A stretch of DNA of 64,000 nucleotides from Comamonadaceae bacterium (GCA_947447975.1 CANFLU010000011.1:1-64000); one strand, 5' to 3'. Positions 1 to 9,429 are shown, numbered from the stretch's first letter. Notes: generated by a model from the letters alone, not told the origin. Numbers and translations are program-made.

Positions 1-235
1 CCGCCGACAAAATACCCGTAGCCAGTGCTATCTGCAGGGACAGCCAAAAGCCCTCCACGAGCTTGGTGTCCGTGACTAGGGCCTCATACCAGCGCAGGGA
101 AAAACCAGTAAAGACTGCGTCCTGGCGGCTACTGTTGAACGAGAACACCACCATGAACAAGAGTGGCAGGTAGAGGAACAGGAAGATCAAGGCCATCCAT
201 GCCCGGCTGAAGTAACGTTGCACAAAGCGGTACAT
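1..235 (-). CDS. potI: Polyamine ABC transporter permease PotI-like (3' part outside window)
   Basis: This is an ORF too short for the track, read from an ATG at 235 and open to the left edge; 78 codons are visible. The N-terminus (MYRFVQRYFSRAWM) is followed by a first membrane segment rich in Leu and Phe, then a periplasmic stretch with FSNFNSS-like residues and RWYEAL, typical of PotC/PotI permeases of putrescine/spermidine importers. It starts 8 bases after the stop of the PotH-like gene, so both are surely cotranscribed. The family inserts as the second membrane subunit next to PotH. The rest of the gene, and probably the ATPase, lie beyond the window. Confidence 0.85.
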   Translation of the reverse strand, partial: MYRFVQRYFSRAWMALIFLFLYLPLLFMVVFSFNSSRQDAVFTGFSLRWYEALVTDTKLVEGFWLSLQIALATGILSA

Positions 236-243
236 CAAGCTTC

Positions 244-1200
244 CTAGGCGTTGCCGGGCGCAGACTGCGCTGCAGAGCGGTAGTACAAAGCCAGCGGCAC
301 GACGATAAGCGCGATCATGCTCACCGCCAGAGCGCTTGCGCGTGGCCAGTTGTTGCTGGTAAACATTTCGTCCCAGACCACGCGCCCCACCATGATGTTT
401 TCTGGGCCACCCAACAGCGATGGGATCACAAATTCGCCCACCGCCGGAATAAACACCAGCATAAAGCCGGCGATGATGCCGGCGCGGGACAGGGGTACTG
501 TCACCAACCAAAAAGCTTTGAAGGGCGACGCACCCAAGTCGTACGCGGCCTCCAGCAAGCGCATGTCCAACTTAACCAGCGTGGCGTACAACGGCAAGAC
601 CATGAAGGGCAAATAGACATAGGTCATACCCACCAACATCGACACATCGGTATAGAGCATCTGCACCGGTTCTTGCACCAGTCCTAGCGCCATGAACAGA
701 CGGTTGAGCACGCCTTGGTCCGCCAATATGCCCTTCCACGCATATACACGTAGCAAAAACGACGTCCAAAAGGGCAGCATCACCATCATGAGCAGCGCAG
801 GGCGCACCGCTTGCGAAGAGCGGGCAATGGCATAGGCAAAAGGGTAGCCCAGTAACAGGCAGAGGACGGCCGTACACATGGCATACGCCAAAGAGCGTAT
901 ATAGGCCTCCACATAAATGGTCTGCACCAGGCCCGCTCCCTCGGCACTGGTAAATATGCTGCTGTAGTTCTCGTATTTCAGGCGCAGCACCCCCGCCTGT
1001 GCATCCCAAAGCGGCTTGAAGGGATGGATGTCATTGCCCATGTCCACAAAGCTGATGTAGAGCAACACCAGAAAGGGCAGCATGAAGAAAAACAATAACC
1101 AAGCCATGGGCACGCCAATGACAAAGCGCCGCCCTGGCGAGGGCAGGCCTTGGAGCAAGCGGGCGAAAAAATGCATGGCGGAGCAGTTAGGTACAGGCAA
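244..1200 (-). CDS. potH: Putrescine ABC transporter permease PotH-like
   Basis: The 318-residue protein has about six membrane segments and the inner-membrane permease signature of the binding-protein-dependent family (DLGASPFKAFWLVTVPLSRAGIIAG, the EAA loop that contacts the ATPase). The pairing with a PotF-like lipoprotein upstream and PotI downstream marks it as the first permease of a polyamine importer. Two starts are possible: the track ATG at 1200 or the ATG at 1176 (MHFFARL). The context of putrescine catabolic genes supports putrescine as the substrate over spermidine, though this is inferred from neighbours and not from a binding site. Confidence 0.88.
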   Translation of the reverse strand: MPVPNCSAMHFFARLLQGLPSPGRRFVIGVPMAWLLFFFMLPFLVLLYISFVDMGNDIHPFKPLWDAQAGVLRLKYENYSSIFTSAEGAGLVQTIYVEAYIRSLAYAMCTAVLCLLLGYPFAYAIARSSQAVRPALLMMVMLPFWTSFLLRVYAWKGILADQGVLNRLFMALGLVQEPVQMLYTDVSMLVGMTYVYLPFMVLPLYATLVKLDMRLLEAAYDLGASPFKAFWLVTVPLSRAGIIAGFMLVFIPAVGEFVIPSLLGGPENIMVGRVVWDEMFTSNNWPRASALAVSMIALIVVPLALYYRSAAQSAPGNA

Positions 1201-1258
1201 TGAAAAAGGACTGTTTACGCCCTGCGTGAAACAGTCCTTGCGCCCAGGGCGTGCCTAA

Positions 1259-2395
1259 TTACTTGCCTTTTTTGAAGCTGGTAAATGCGTTGGCCATGCC
1301 CTCGCGGCCCTCATTGGTGAATTTGCCTGGCTTGACCATTTTGGCGGCCACTGCTGGCTCGATAAAAATGGTCTTGTTACCCGACACTTCTGGCTTCATT
1401 TTTTCCATGGCCGCTTTGTTGCCGGTGGGGTAGCTCATTTCATTGGACACCTGGGCACCGCTTTCCGCGCGCAGGTAGAAGTCGATAAAGGCGTGGGCGT
1501 TGTCAGGGTGCTTGGCGTCTTTGGTGATCGCCATCGCGTCAAAGAAGATCAGGCCACCGGTGCTGGGCAGAAGCGCTTCGATAACGTCTTTGGAGCCGTT
1601 TTCCTTGGCGCGACCGGCAGCGATATTGACGTCGCCCGACCAACCTACCACCACACAGGCTTTGCCGCCGGCGATGTCGTCGATCATGGTCGAGCTAAAG
1701 ATGCGAATGTCTTTGCGCACTTTGGCCAACATATCGACTGCGGCTTTGTGGTCCGCCGGGTCGTTGGAATACGCATCTTTGCCGATGTAATGCAAAGCGG
1801 GAGGAATGATCTCGGTGGGCGAATCCAGGTAGGCGATGCCGCAGGATTTGAGTTTGGAGGTGTATTCAGGCTTGAAAACCAGATCCCATGCGTTTTCGGG
1901 CATAGGCATCTTGCCCAGCGCTTTTTCCACTTTGGTGCGGTTGATACCGACGGTGGTAAAACCCCAAGCCCATGGCACCAGGTGCTTGTTGCCGGGGTCC
2001 GCGTTGGCCAGCGCAGCCATGATGTCGCTATCCAAATTGCCGTAGTTTTTCAGCTTGGCACGGTCCAATGGCTGAAAGAAACCGGCCTCCACCTGGGCGG
2101 GACTGAAGGCAGTGCCCGGCACCACGATGTCGTAGCCCGTATTGCCGGCCACCAATTTGGCATTGAGCGCCTCGTTGGTTTCAAAGGTGTCGTAATTCAC
2201 CTTGATGCCGGTTTCCTTCTCAAAGGCGGCGATCATGCCCTCTGGGATGTAGTCCGGCCAGTTGTAAATATTGAGGACTTTTTCCTCCGCCGCAACGGTG
2301 GCAGCGGGCGCCGCCGCAGGTGCTGCTGCTTCTTTTTTACCGCAAGCGGCAAGCGCCAGCGCTACCAGGGTCAGGCTAAAAACGTATTTGGACAT
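1259..2395 (-). CDS. potF: Polyamine-binding lipoprotein PotF-like
   Basis: This 378-residue substrate-binding protein starts with a lipoprotein signal peptide ending in ALAAC, with Cys18 as the lipidated residue, followed by a low-complexity Ala/Pro linker. The mature part opens with EKVLNIYNWPDYIPEGMIAAFEKETGIKVNYDTFETNEA, the classic PotD/PotF start. The ATG at 2395 follows a good GGAGG site. It captures putrescine in the periplasm for PotHI. Being lipid-anchored in a Gram-negative is a little unusual, because E. coli PotF is soluble. It sits between the aminotransferase gene and potH in one minus-strand operon. Confidence 0.9.
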   Translation of the reverse strand: MSKYVFSLTLVALALAACGKKEAAAPAAAPAATVAAEEKVLNIYNWPDYIPEGMIAAFEKETGIKVNYDTFETNEALNAKLVAGNTGYDIVVPGTAFSPAQVEAGFFQPLDRAKLKNYGNLDSDIMAALANADPGNKHLVPWAWGFTTVGINRTKVEKALGKMPMPENAWDLVFKPEYTSKLKSCGIAYLDSPTEIIPPALHYIGKDAYSNDPADHKAAVDMLAKVRKDIRIFSSTMIDDIAGGKACVVVGWSGDVNIAAGRAKENGSKDVIEALLPSTGGLIFFDAMAITKDAKHPDNAHAFIDFYLRAESGAQVSNEMSYPTGNKAAMEKMKPEVSGNKTIFIEPAVAAKMVKPGKFTNEGREGMANAFTSFKKGK

Positions 2396-2476
2396 CCAGA
2401 AAACCTCCAGGAAAAGGCCGTTAAACAGCAGGGGGAAACAAACGCGCTTGGCGTTTGCGCAATAGGTGAGCAGAAA

Positions 2477-3883
2477 TTATAGGTTTAGCTGGAGCCAGCC
2501 CGATCGGAGGGCATCGGTCAGCGTTTTATCCAGTGCCAGCCGGATCAAAGCCATCATTTCATCGATTTGCGCATGGGTTATGGTCAAGGGCGGCGCAATA
2601 ATCATGCGGTCACCGACGGCGCGCATGATCAAACCATTGCCAAAGCAATGCCCGCGGCACACCATCCCAAGCGAAAGCTCCGGGGGGAACATGGCATTGG
2701 TGGCCTTGTCCTTGACGAGTACCAATCCCGCCATCAGGCCGCAGGTTTCGGCCTGTCCGACCAAGGGATGGTCTAGCAGCGTGGCGAACTGCGCTGCGAG
2801 ATAAGGACCTACATCCTCGCGCACGCGGCCCACCAGGTTTTCAGCTTCCATGATGTCCAGGTTGGCCAGCGCCACCGCGCAGGCCACCGGATGGCCGCTG
2901 TAGGTATACCCGTGATTGAACTCGCCGCCCTGCTCTATCAATACTTTGGCTACACGGTCGCCCACCATCACGCCGCCCAAGGGGATATAGCCACTGGTTA
3001 CCGCTTTGGCAAAGGTGATCAGGTCGGGCCGGTAGCCAAATTTTTCATAGGCAAACCAATGGCCCAGACGGCCAAAGGCGCAAATGACTTCATCGCTGAT
3101 CAGCAAAATGCCGTACTTGTCCACAATGCGCTGGATCTCAGGCCAGTAGCTAGCCGGCGGGATGATCACGCCGCCAGCGCCCTGTACCGGCTCGGCAATG
3201 AAAGCGGCCACCTTGTGCGCACCCAGGGCCAGGATGCGCTCTTCCAACCAAGCTGCCGCCCGAATGCCGAAATCATCGGACGACTCGCCGGGCTGCGCAT
3301 GCTCGAAAAAATAGGGCTGGCCGATATGGCTGATGTTGGGGATGGGCAAGTCGCCTTGCGCATGCATGCCGCTCATGCCGCCTAAGGACGCGCCGGCCAT
3401 GGTGCTGCCGTGGTAGGCATTGGTGCGGCTGATGATGATCTTGCGCTCTGGCTGCCCCAGCAAGTCCCAGTAGCGACGCACCATGCGCACATTGGAGTCA
3501 TTGCTCTCGCTGCCGCTAGAGGAATAAAACACATGGGCAAAACTACGCCCACCGACCGTGGGCGCAAGCGAGGCCAGGCGCGCTGCGAGCGTGGCAGCGG
3601 GCACATTGGTCGTCTGAAAAAAACTGTTGTAGTAAGGCAGTTTGAGCATTTGCGCGTGGGCTGCATCGGCCAATGCTTGACGGCCATAGCCTACGTTGAC
3701 GCACCATAAACCGCTCATCGCATCCAAGACGCGATGGCCTTCGGAGTCCCAGACATAAATGTCTTTGGCCTCAGTCATCACCCGGGCGCCCCGCGTATTG
3801 AGGTCTTTGAAATCGGTGAAAGGATGCAAAAAATGCGCGCTGTCTAGCGCCTGGATGTGGCTGGTATCGACGAGTGAATTCAT
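2477..3883 (-). CDS. Class III aminotransferase, putrescine-pyruvate type (SpuC-like)
   Basis: A 468-residue PLP-dependent omega-aminotransferase. The N-terminal FTDFKDLNTRGARV and FYSSSGSESNDSN (phosphate-binding turn), the DEVICAFGRLG stretch with the cofactor Asp, and TFAKAVTSGYIPLGG with the Schiff-base Lys are all present. This subfamily moves an amino group from putrescine or related diamines to pyruvate, giving 4-aminobutanal. Together with the neighbouring gamma-glutamylation genes it suggests two parallel routes for putrescine. No clear Shine-Dalgarno site precedes the ATG at 3883; translation may be coupled to the upstream glutamine-synthetase-like gene 68 bases away. Beta-alanine or other omega-amino acids remain possible substrates. 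Confidence 0.82.
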   Translation of the reverse strand: MNSLVDTSHIQALDSAHFLHPFTDFKDLNTRGARVMTEAKDIYVWDSEGHRVLDAMSGLWCVNVGYGRQALADAAHAQMLKLPYYNSFFQTTNVPAATLAARLASLAPTVGGRSFAHVFYSSSGSESNDSNVRMVRRYWDLLGQPERKIIISRTNAYHGSTMAGASLGGMSGMHAQGDLPIPNISHIGQPYFFEHAQPGESSDDFGIRAAAWLEERILALGAHKVAAFIAEPVQGAGGVIIPPASYWPEIQRIVDKYGILLISDEVICAFGRLGHWFAYEKFGYRPDLITFAKAVTSGYIPLGGVMVGDRVAKVLIEQGGEFNHGYTYSGHPVACAVALANLDIMEAENLVGRVREDVGPYLAAQFATLLDHPLVGQAETCGLMAGLVLVKDKATNAMFPPELSLGMVCRGHCFGNGLIMRAVGDRMIIAPPLTITHAQIDEMMALIRLALDKTLTDALRSGWLQLNL

Positions 3884-3951
3884 ATCAGGCAGGAGGTACA
3901 GAATTAAATCAGGGTGACATATCCGTCAGCGCGTTAAGCGCCGGCAATGGG

Positions 3952-5319
3952 CTAGACGTGTAAAAGCAAATGCTCCCGCTCCCATGGGGAAATCACTTTC
4001 ATAAACTCTTCAAATTCCAATTCTTTAATTTCGGAATACACCGTGATGAACTCTTTACCCAATACCTCGTGTAAGTCCGATTCACGGCGCAGCCAGTCCA
4101 GTGCCTCGCCCAGGCTACGCGGCAACGCGTAAGGCGACAAGTAGGCATCACCCTTCATCTCGGGTTTGGGGGCAATCTTGTTCTTGATGCCCAGGTAGCC
4201 GCAAGCGAGGGTCATGGCCATGGCGACATAGGGATTGGCATCCGATCCGATCACCCGGTTTTCCACTCGGCGCGCCGACGGCTCGGAAATCGGTGAGCGT
4301 ATCCCCACCGAGCGGTTGTCATATCCCCATTCAATATTGATGGGCGCTGCCGAATGACGGGTTAAGCGGCGATAGCTGTTGACATAGGGGGCGACCAGTG
4401 CCATCGCCGCCGGAATATAGCGCTGCAGGCCACCGATGTAATGCATAAATAATTCGGAGGCGCTGCCATCGTCTTTACTAAATACATTTTTGCCGGTTTG
4501 ACTGTCCACCAAGCTTTGGTGCACATGCATGGCGCTGCCAGGCTCTCCGGCAATGGGTTTGGCCATAAAGGTGGCATACATGTCGTGACGCAAAGCGGCC
4601 TCGCGCACAGTGCGCTTGAAGAAAAATACCTCGTCGGCCAGACCTAAGGGCTCGTTATGGAAAAAATTGATTTCCATTTGACCGGCGCCGACTTCATGGA
4701 TCAAGGTGTCAACATTGAGCTCCATCTTGTCGCAGTAGTCGTAAATTTCTTCGAACAAGGGATCGAACTCATTGACCGCGTCGATGCTATAGGCCTGGCG
4801 CGAGGTCTCAGCGCGGCCACTGCGCCCAATGGGCGCCTTGAGCAAGGTGTTGGGGTCGGTATTGCGTGCGGTCAGGTAAAACTCCAACTCCGGCGCCACG
4901 ATGGGCTTGAGGCCTTCGGCGGCAAACAAATCACACACTTTACGCAATACGCTGCGCGGCGCAAAAGGCACCAACTTGCCCTGGTGGTCAAAACAGTCAT
5001 GGATGACCTGCGCGGTTGGGTCGGTTGCCCAGGGGACGATGCGCACCGTAGAAGGATCGGGGCGCAACTGCATATCCCGGTCGGTTGGTTCAATCACATC
5101 GTAGTAGGGCCCGCTTTGCGGAAACTCGCCGGTCACACCCATGGCGACAATGGCCTGGGGAAGGCGCATGCCCCGATCTTCCGTGAACTTGGCACGGGGC
5201 AAAATTTTGCCGCGCGCGACGCCGGTTAAATCTGGGACTAGGCATTCGACCTCGGTAACGCGCCGCTCGTTGAGCCACTGTTCCAGGTCATTGAACGACA
5301 TGGTTTTTGCATCAGACAT
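3952..5319 (-). CDS. puuA: Gamma-glutamylputrescine synthetase (glutamine synthetase family)
   Basis: A glutamine-synthetase-fold protein of 455 residues from the ATG at 5319. That start has GGAGGG nine bases upstream; the track start at 5367 adds 16 residues without a good site. Visible motifs are VEVEC-LVPDLTGVARGK, the catalytic-domain stretch PELEFYL, EVGAGQMEINFFH, the ATP-loop region AMHVHQS and the RHSAAPINIEWGYDNRSVGIRSP segment. The family ligates glutamate to putrescine with ATP in the first step of the Puu pathway. Its neighbours (oxidase upstream, transporter downstream) support this over true glutamine synthetase, which would be about 470 residues with an adenylylation loop. Confidence 0.87.
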   Translation of the reverse strand: MSDAKTMSFNDLEQWLNERRVTEVECLVPDLTGVARGKILPRAKFTEDRGMRLPQAIVAMGVTGEFPQSGPYYDVIEPTDRDMQLRPDPSTVRIVPWATDPTAQVIHDCFDHQGKLVPFAPRSVLRKVCDLFAAEGLKPIVAPELEFYLTARNTDPNTLLKAPIGRSGRAETSRQAYSIDAVNEFDPLFEEIYDYCDKMELNVDTLIHEVGAGQMEINFFHNEPLGLADEVFFFKRTVREAALRHDMYATFMAKPIAGEPGSAMHVHQSLVDSQTGKNVFSKDDGSASELFMHYIGGLQRYIPAAMALVAPYVNSYRRLTRHSAAPINIEWGYDNRSVGIRSPISEPSARRVENRVIGSDANPYVAMAMTLACGYLGIKNKIAPKPEMKGDAYLSPYALPRSLGEALDWLRRESDLHEVLGKEFITVYSEIKELEFEEFMKVISPWEREHLLLHV

Positions 5320-5413
5320 GGTGTTTTCCCTCCGCTGCCAGCGGCCCTGCAGCGCCACTTTGCACACTATAGTTATGAAATTGGGGTCTATTTTGCACCA
5401 GTTTGACGCGCCC

Positions 5414-6721
5414 TCACAAATAGTCCCTGAGGCGGTGGTACAGCATGCCCAGCACTAAACTGGGCGTGCGCAGCAGGGCCCCGCCCGGAAAATCGCGGTG
5501 TCGGAGCCGGGAAAACAGCTCAAAGCGCGAGGCCTCCCCCGCCATGGCCTGGGCTACCAGTTGACCGGCCAGCCCTGTGAGCGCCACGCCATGGCCACTA
5601 AAGCCTTGGAGGTAATAGACGTTGTGACCCAGGCGCCCAAAATCAGGCGCGCGGTTCATGCTGATATCCACAAAACCGCCCCAGGTAAATGCAATCGGTG
5701 TATTGCGTAACTGAGGAAACACTGCGGCCATACGCGCGGCCATGCGTTGCTGCAAGCGCGCGGGCTTGCGGCTCGAATAGCTGACGCGCCCACCAAAGAG
5801 CAGACGCGCGTCTTGGCTAAAGCGGAAATAGTCAAGGACCACGTTGTTGTCACAAGCGGCCGCACCGCTAGGAATCATTGCCTGCACCTGGGACGGGGCT
5901 AATGGAGCAGTCGCGACGATATAGGTGCCTACTGGCATGATGCGCCCCGCAATCGACGGAGCCAATTGCGGCCCATAGGCGGGCAATGTGCAATTGCCGG
6001 CCAGTAATGCGTAACGCGCGCGCACCTTGCCCTGCGCAGTGCGCAATTGCACGGTCGTGCCCGGCTCCAAAGCAAGGGCCGCCGTACCTTCATAAATGTC
6101 CACACCCAAGGTCAAGGCGGCGCGCGCCAGTCCCAAGCCATATTTCAGGGGATGCACATGGCCCGAACGCTGTTCATAGGCGCATGCCACATAGCGCGGG
6201 CTGTCGATCATGGCGCGTACACCAGCGCCATAAGCACGGTCCGTGGGCAGGCCATAGGCTTTGTCCATGGCGTCCATGTCAGCATCCAGGGCGCGCGCTT
6301 TACGCGCACTATCGGCTACGTACAAGTAGCCGTATTTGCGCTCGCATTCGATGCCCCATTGTGCAATGCGTGCATCCATCAAGTCTATGGCTGCTAGCGA
6401 CATGTCCCACACCTGGCGCGCTGCGGGCAAGCCCAGTTGCCGCTCAAACTCGGACTGCCCGCTGGCATAGCCCACGATGACCTGCCCGCCATTGCGCCCC
6501 GATGCACCACTGCACACCCGGTCGGCCTCGAGCACCACTACCTTGAAGCCACGCTGGGCTAATTCGATAGCAGCCGACAATCCGGCAAATCCGCCACCTA
6601 CCACCACCACGTCGGCATACACATCACCAGCCAGAGGGCCTAAGGGCGCAGGCCGCGTGAGGCTAGCCTCGTAGTAACTGTGGTCCTTGAGTTGGGTGTC
6701 TGAATGCAGCAGTGAGCCCAT
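5414..6721 (-). CDS. puuB: Gamma-glutamylputrescine oxidase (FAD, DAO family)
   Basis: A 435-residue flavoprotein. The Rossmann GxGxxG motif appears as VVVGGGFAGLSAAIELAQRG near residue 40, followed by VVVLEADRVCSGASGRNGGQV, the FAD-binding signature of PuuB/OrdL oxidases. The C-terminal FGRLGHNVYYLQGFSGHGVALTG binds the flavin ribityl/diphosphate. It would oxidise gamma-glutamylputrescine to the aldehyde, releasing ammonia and peroxide. It lies 94 bases upstream of puuA and 38 bases downstream of the agmatinase gene in the same operon. No puuC (aldehyde dehydrogenase) or puuD (gamma-glutamyl-GABA hydrolase) is present in the window. Confidence 0.87.
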   Translation of the reverse strand: MGSLLHSDTQLKDHSYYEASLTRPAPLGPLAGDVYADVVVVGGGFAGLSAAIELAQRGFKVVVLEADRVCSGASGRNGGQVIVGYASGQSEFERQLGLPAARQVWDMSLAAIDLMDARIAQWGIECERKYGYLYVADSARKARALDADMDAMDKAYGLPTDRAYGAGVRAMIDSPRYVACAYEQRSGHVHPLKYGLGLARAALTLGVDIYEGTAALALEPGTTVQLRTAQGKVRARYALLAGNCTLPAYGPQLAPSIAGRIMPVGTYIVATAPLAPSQVQAMIPSGAAACDNNVVLDYFRFSQDARLLFGGRVSYSSRKPARLQQRMAARMAAVFPQLRNTPIAFTWGGFVDISMNRAPDFGRLGHNVYYLQGFSGHGVALTGLAGQLVAQAMAGEASRFELFSRLRHRDFPGGALLRTPSLVLGMLYHRLRDYL

Positions 6722-6759
6722 AAATTCGCATCGTTTGGCGGGGATACACGGAAGACGAT

Positions 6760-7686
6760 TTAGACCATAGCCAAGCGCTTGGCCACTTGTCCGGACAAAT
6801 ATGTCCAGACCATGGTAGCGGCCGCATGGCTCGTCAATTCGGCGTGGTCATAGGCGGGCGCCACTTCCACACAATCCATGGCCACACATTGCAGGCTTGC
6901 GAGGGCTTCTAGCCAGGTCAATAACTGGCTGCTGGTCAAACCGCCGGGTTCGGGGGTGCCGGTGCCAGGCGCAAAGGCCGGGTCCAGGCAATCAATATCT
7001 AGCGTTAGATACACCGGCATAGTACCCACGCGTTCGCGTACTTGCCTAATAAAGGGCTCTAAGTGCGGTCCGTCCATTCCGCGTAGTTGGCGGGCAGTCA
7101 AGATCAGGCCGCCCTGGTCCGCTACATACTCCCGTGCGGCCCGCTCGCCGGAGGAGCGCAAGCCAATTTGCACTGTGTGGTGCGGGCTGACTAGGCCTTC
7201 CTGTATCGCTTCATAAGTCCATGTCCCGTGGCCCGATGGCTCGCCGAAATGATCGCTCCAGGTGTCGCAATGCGCATCGAAATGCACCAGCGCCAATGGC
7301 CCAAAGTGCGCCTTGGCGGCGCGCAAGAGCGGTAAGGTCACCGAGTGGTCGCCACCCAGAAAAACGCAATGGTGCTTCGAAAAAAGTGGCGCCGCCAGCG
7401 CTTCGATGCTGCGACGTACTTCGGTTAACGACGAAGCATTGGGCAGGGCCATGTCGCCTGCATCGCCCACCAAGCCCAATGGCGACACCTCAAAATACGG
7501 ATGCATGCCGTCACACAACATCAAGCTGGCCCGGCGGATTTCCTGGGGTCCAAATCGCGCGCCCGGGCGATTGGTGACCGCGCCATCGAAGGGGACACCC
7601 ACAATCGCAAAGGGTTGCACATTGAGTGCTTCACTGGCCAGAAAAAAGTTCGTATTGCTGGCGTATGCAAACTTAGCCGTGCTCAT
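6760..7686 (-). CDS. speB: Agmatinase / ureohydrolase family
   Basis: A 308-residue ureohydrolase. All binuclear manganese motifs are present: GGDHSVTLPLL near residue 115, HFDAHCDTW near 138, and LTLDIDCLDPAFAPGTGTPEPGG near 225. The ATG at 7686 follows GGAGGTTAACCG, a strong ribosome binding site, so this is the first gene of the putrescine operon. Agmatinase converts agmatine to putrescine and urea, feeding the Puu genes that follow. Guanidinobutyrase or another guanidino-hydrolase activity cannot be excluded, but the downstream polyamine genes favour agmatine. Confidence 0.87.
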   Translation of the reverse strand: MSTAKFAYASNTNFFLASEALNVQPFAIVGVPFDGAVTNRPGARFGPQEIRRASLMLCDGMHPYFEVSPLGLVGDAGDMALPNASSLTEVRRSIEALAAPLFSKHHCVFLGGDHSVTLPLLRAAKAHFGPLALVHFDAHCDTWSDHFGEPSGHGTWTYEAIQEGLVSPHHTVQIGLRSSGERAAREYVADQGGLILTARQLRGMDGPHLEPFIRQVRERVGTMPVYLTLDIDCLDPAFAPGTGTPEPGGLTSSQLLTWLEALASLQCVAMDCVEVAPAYDHAELTSHAAATMVWTYLSGQVAKRLAMV

Positions 7687-7708
7687 CGGTTAACCTCCAT
7701 GAGTTGGC

Positions 7709-8737
7709 ATGGTAACCGCCTTAGGCCCCAGCGCCTGCGGTCCGCTACGCCCGTGCTACTTGGCCCCATTTATCCATGCTGCTTACCGCGTGACCCATCG
7801 ACTTCAAAAACCCCTGGCCTACCTCAGCCTGGCGCTGAGCATGGCGCTGGTCGGAAGCTATGTGGCTCTGTCTAAGCCGCTGGTGACGATCCTGCCGGTG
7901 TTCTTATTGGCCTGGTTGCGCTTTGGCATTGCCGCGATCGCCATGCTTGCGTGGCTGAAAAAGCCGGCGCAAGAAGGCCCCTTGGACCGCCGCACCTGGG
8001 GCTTTTTGTTTCTCGAGTCTTTCCTTGGCAACTTCCTGTTTTCTGTATGTATGTTGTTTGGCGTGAGCATGACCAGCACGCTTTCAGCGGGCGTCATCCT
8101 GTCTGCGATTCCTGCGGCTTCGGCACTCATGGGCTGGTACTTCCTTAAGGAGCGCATTGGCTGGCGCATTTGGGCCGCCGTGGCGCTAGCGGTGGTCGGG
8201 ATCGCGCTGCTGGCTTTGGCCCGTTCGGCCCCTCCATCCGCGATCCAGGGGCTCGCGCAAACCCCTCAGGACCATCCGCAGGCACTGTGGGGAAACCTGC
8301 TGTTGTTTGGTGCCGTGTTGTGTGAAGCCGCCTATGTGGTGATCGGCAAACGCCTATCGGCCACGGTCAGTCCCAAACGCATTGCGGCGCTGATCAACCT
8401 CAATGGATTTGCGCTCTCCACACCAGCGGGCCTGTACCTCGCTTGGCACTTTGACTTTACTGCGGTACAGGTGCAATGGTGGTTGCTGCTGATTTTTTAT
8501 GCGCTTGCGGCCAGCGTTTGGGTCGTATGGCTATGGATGACGGGACTCAAAACCATCCCAGCGACCCAAGCGGGCGTCTTTACGGTGATGTTGCCCTTAG
8601 CCACTGCCGCCATCGGCATCCTTGGCTTCGGCGAGCAATTCACCCAAGTGCAAGCTGCAGCGTTCGCCCTGGCCCTGCTTAGCCTTCTTTTGGCCACCCT
8701 GCCCGAGCGCAAGCTCGCTCAATCCCACCAAGCATGA
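7709..8737 (+). CDS. DMT-superfamily (EamA) membrane transporter
   Basis: An inner-membrane protein with ten predicted membrane segments in two EamA repeats, the first starting near LAYLSLALSMALVGSYVALSKPLV and the second near GNLLLFGAVLCEAAYVVIGKRLS. Family members export amino acids or metabolites. The track start at 7709 gives 342 residues, but its first 27 residues are not conserved-looking; a GTG at 7790 (VTHRLQKPLAYL) is an equally good start. It is divergent from the putrescine operon (22 bases between starts), which hints at shared control. The 3' end overlaps the convergent RraA gene by 19 bases. Substrate unknown. Confidence 0.8.
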   Translation: MVTALGPSACGPLRPCYLAPFIHAAYRVTHRLQKPLAYLSLALSMALVGSYVALSKPLVTILPVFLLAWLRFGIAAIAMLAWLKKPAQEGPLDRRTWGFLFLESFLGNFLFSVCMLFGVSMTSTLSAGVILSAIPAASALMGWYFLKERIGWRIWAAVALAVVGIALLALARSAPPSAIQGLAQTPQDHPQALWGNLLLFGAVLCEAAYVVIGKRLSATVSPKRIAALINLNGFALSTPAGLYLAWHFDFTAVQVQWWLLLIFYALAASVWVVWLWMTGLKTIPATQAGVFTVMLPLATAAIGILGFGEQFTQVQAAAFALALLSLLLATLPERKLAQSHQA

Positions 8738-9243
8738 GGGCACACCACAACGCCATCTTCATCGGCTACCAGCCAATGCCCTGGTGCGATGCGCACACCT
8801 TGAACCTGGACCACCGTATCACGTTGACCCATTTGACGCTTTTCGGTCGGTAAAGGCATCAGCCCTAACGCACATATGCCGAGGTCGCAGGCAGCCAATT
8901 CATGCACATCGCGCACACAACCATCGACCAGAACACCAGCCCAACCATTGCGCGCGGCTAGCGCCGCGATATTGCCGCCGACCAGCGCGCGGCGCAGCGA
9001 TGCACCGCCATCAACCACCAGTACCTGGGACACGCGGCCCTGCAAGGTATCGACGTAGCCGGACTCTTCAAGCGCGGTCTTGACCAAGGAATTGTCCTCA
9101 AAACACTTCACCGTGCGCACCGGTCCGGCAAAGGCCTTGCGGCCTCCGAAATGCTTAAACACAGGCGGCAAGACGTTAATTTCGCCCTGTCCTTTGCGCA
9201 TGAATAGGTCGCACAAGTCCGTCGTGGAAATGGTTTTAGGCAT
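8719..9243 (-). CDS. RraA-family protein (aldolase/RNase E inhibitor fold)
   Basis: A 174-residue protein of the RraA/HMG-aldolase family. The core motifs are KTALEESGYVDTLQGRVSQVLVVDGGASLRRALVGGNIAALAARNGWAGVLVDGCVRDVHEL, where the GGN and DGxxRD turns bind the phosphate or Mg2+ and substrate carbonyl. Members act as 4-hydroxy-4-methyl-2-oxoglutarate/oxaloacetate lyases or as RNase E regulators; sequence alone does not separate them. The ATG at 9243 has AGGA upstream. The 3' end overlaps the DMT transporter on the other strand. The C-terminus (CPHAWWD) is shorter than in many homologues. Confidence 0.8.
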   Translation of the reverse strand: MPKTISTTDLCDLFMRKGQGEINVLPPVFKHFGGRKAFAGPVRTVKCFEDNSLVKTALEESGYVDTLQGRVSQVLVVDGGASLRRALVGGNIAALAARNGWAGVLVDGCVRDVHELAACDLGICALGLMPLPTEKRQMGQRDTVVQVQGVRIAPGHWLVADEDGVVVCPHAWWD

Positions 9244-9429
9244 GCAATTCCTGTTTTAACAGCCCCCAAAAAGGCTGCGTGGTGTCAAAAAATAGGGCGA
9301 AAAAAAGTGTACGACCGCAAAAAATTCGTTTTTTCCCTTGGAAAGCACCAATTTCTCCAGTAGCATCCGTCTGCCGGACGTAAAGTTTATCGTTGGCAAT
9401 CAACTAACCCCCTGAAGGACCACCTCACA

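Noticed and set aside
1493-2482. Plus-strand ORF of 329 residues
   Set aside because: It lies fully antisense to the potF-like gene, has an Arg/His/Gly-rich shadow composition and no domain. The same holds for 4657..5229, 12644..13381, 16294..16974, 17818..18894 and 28941..29870.
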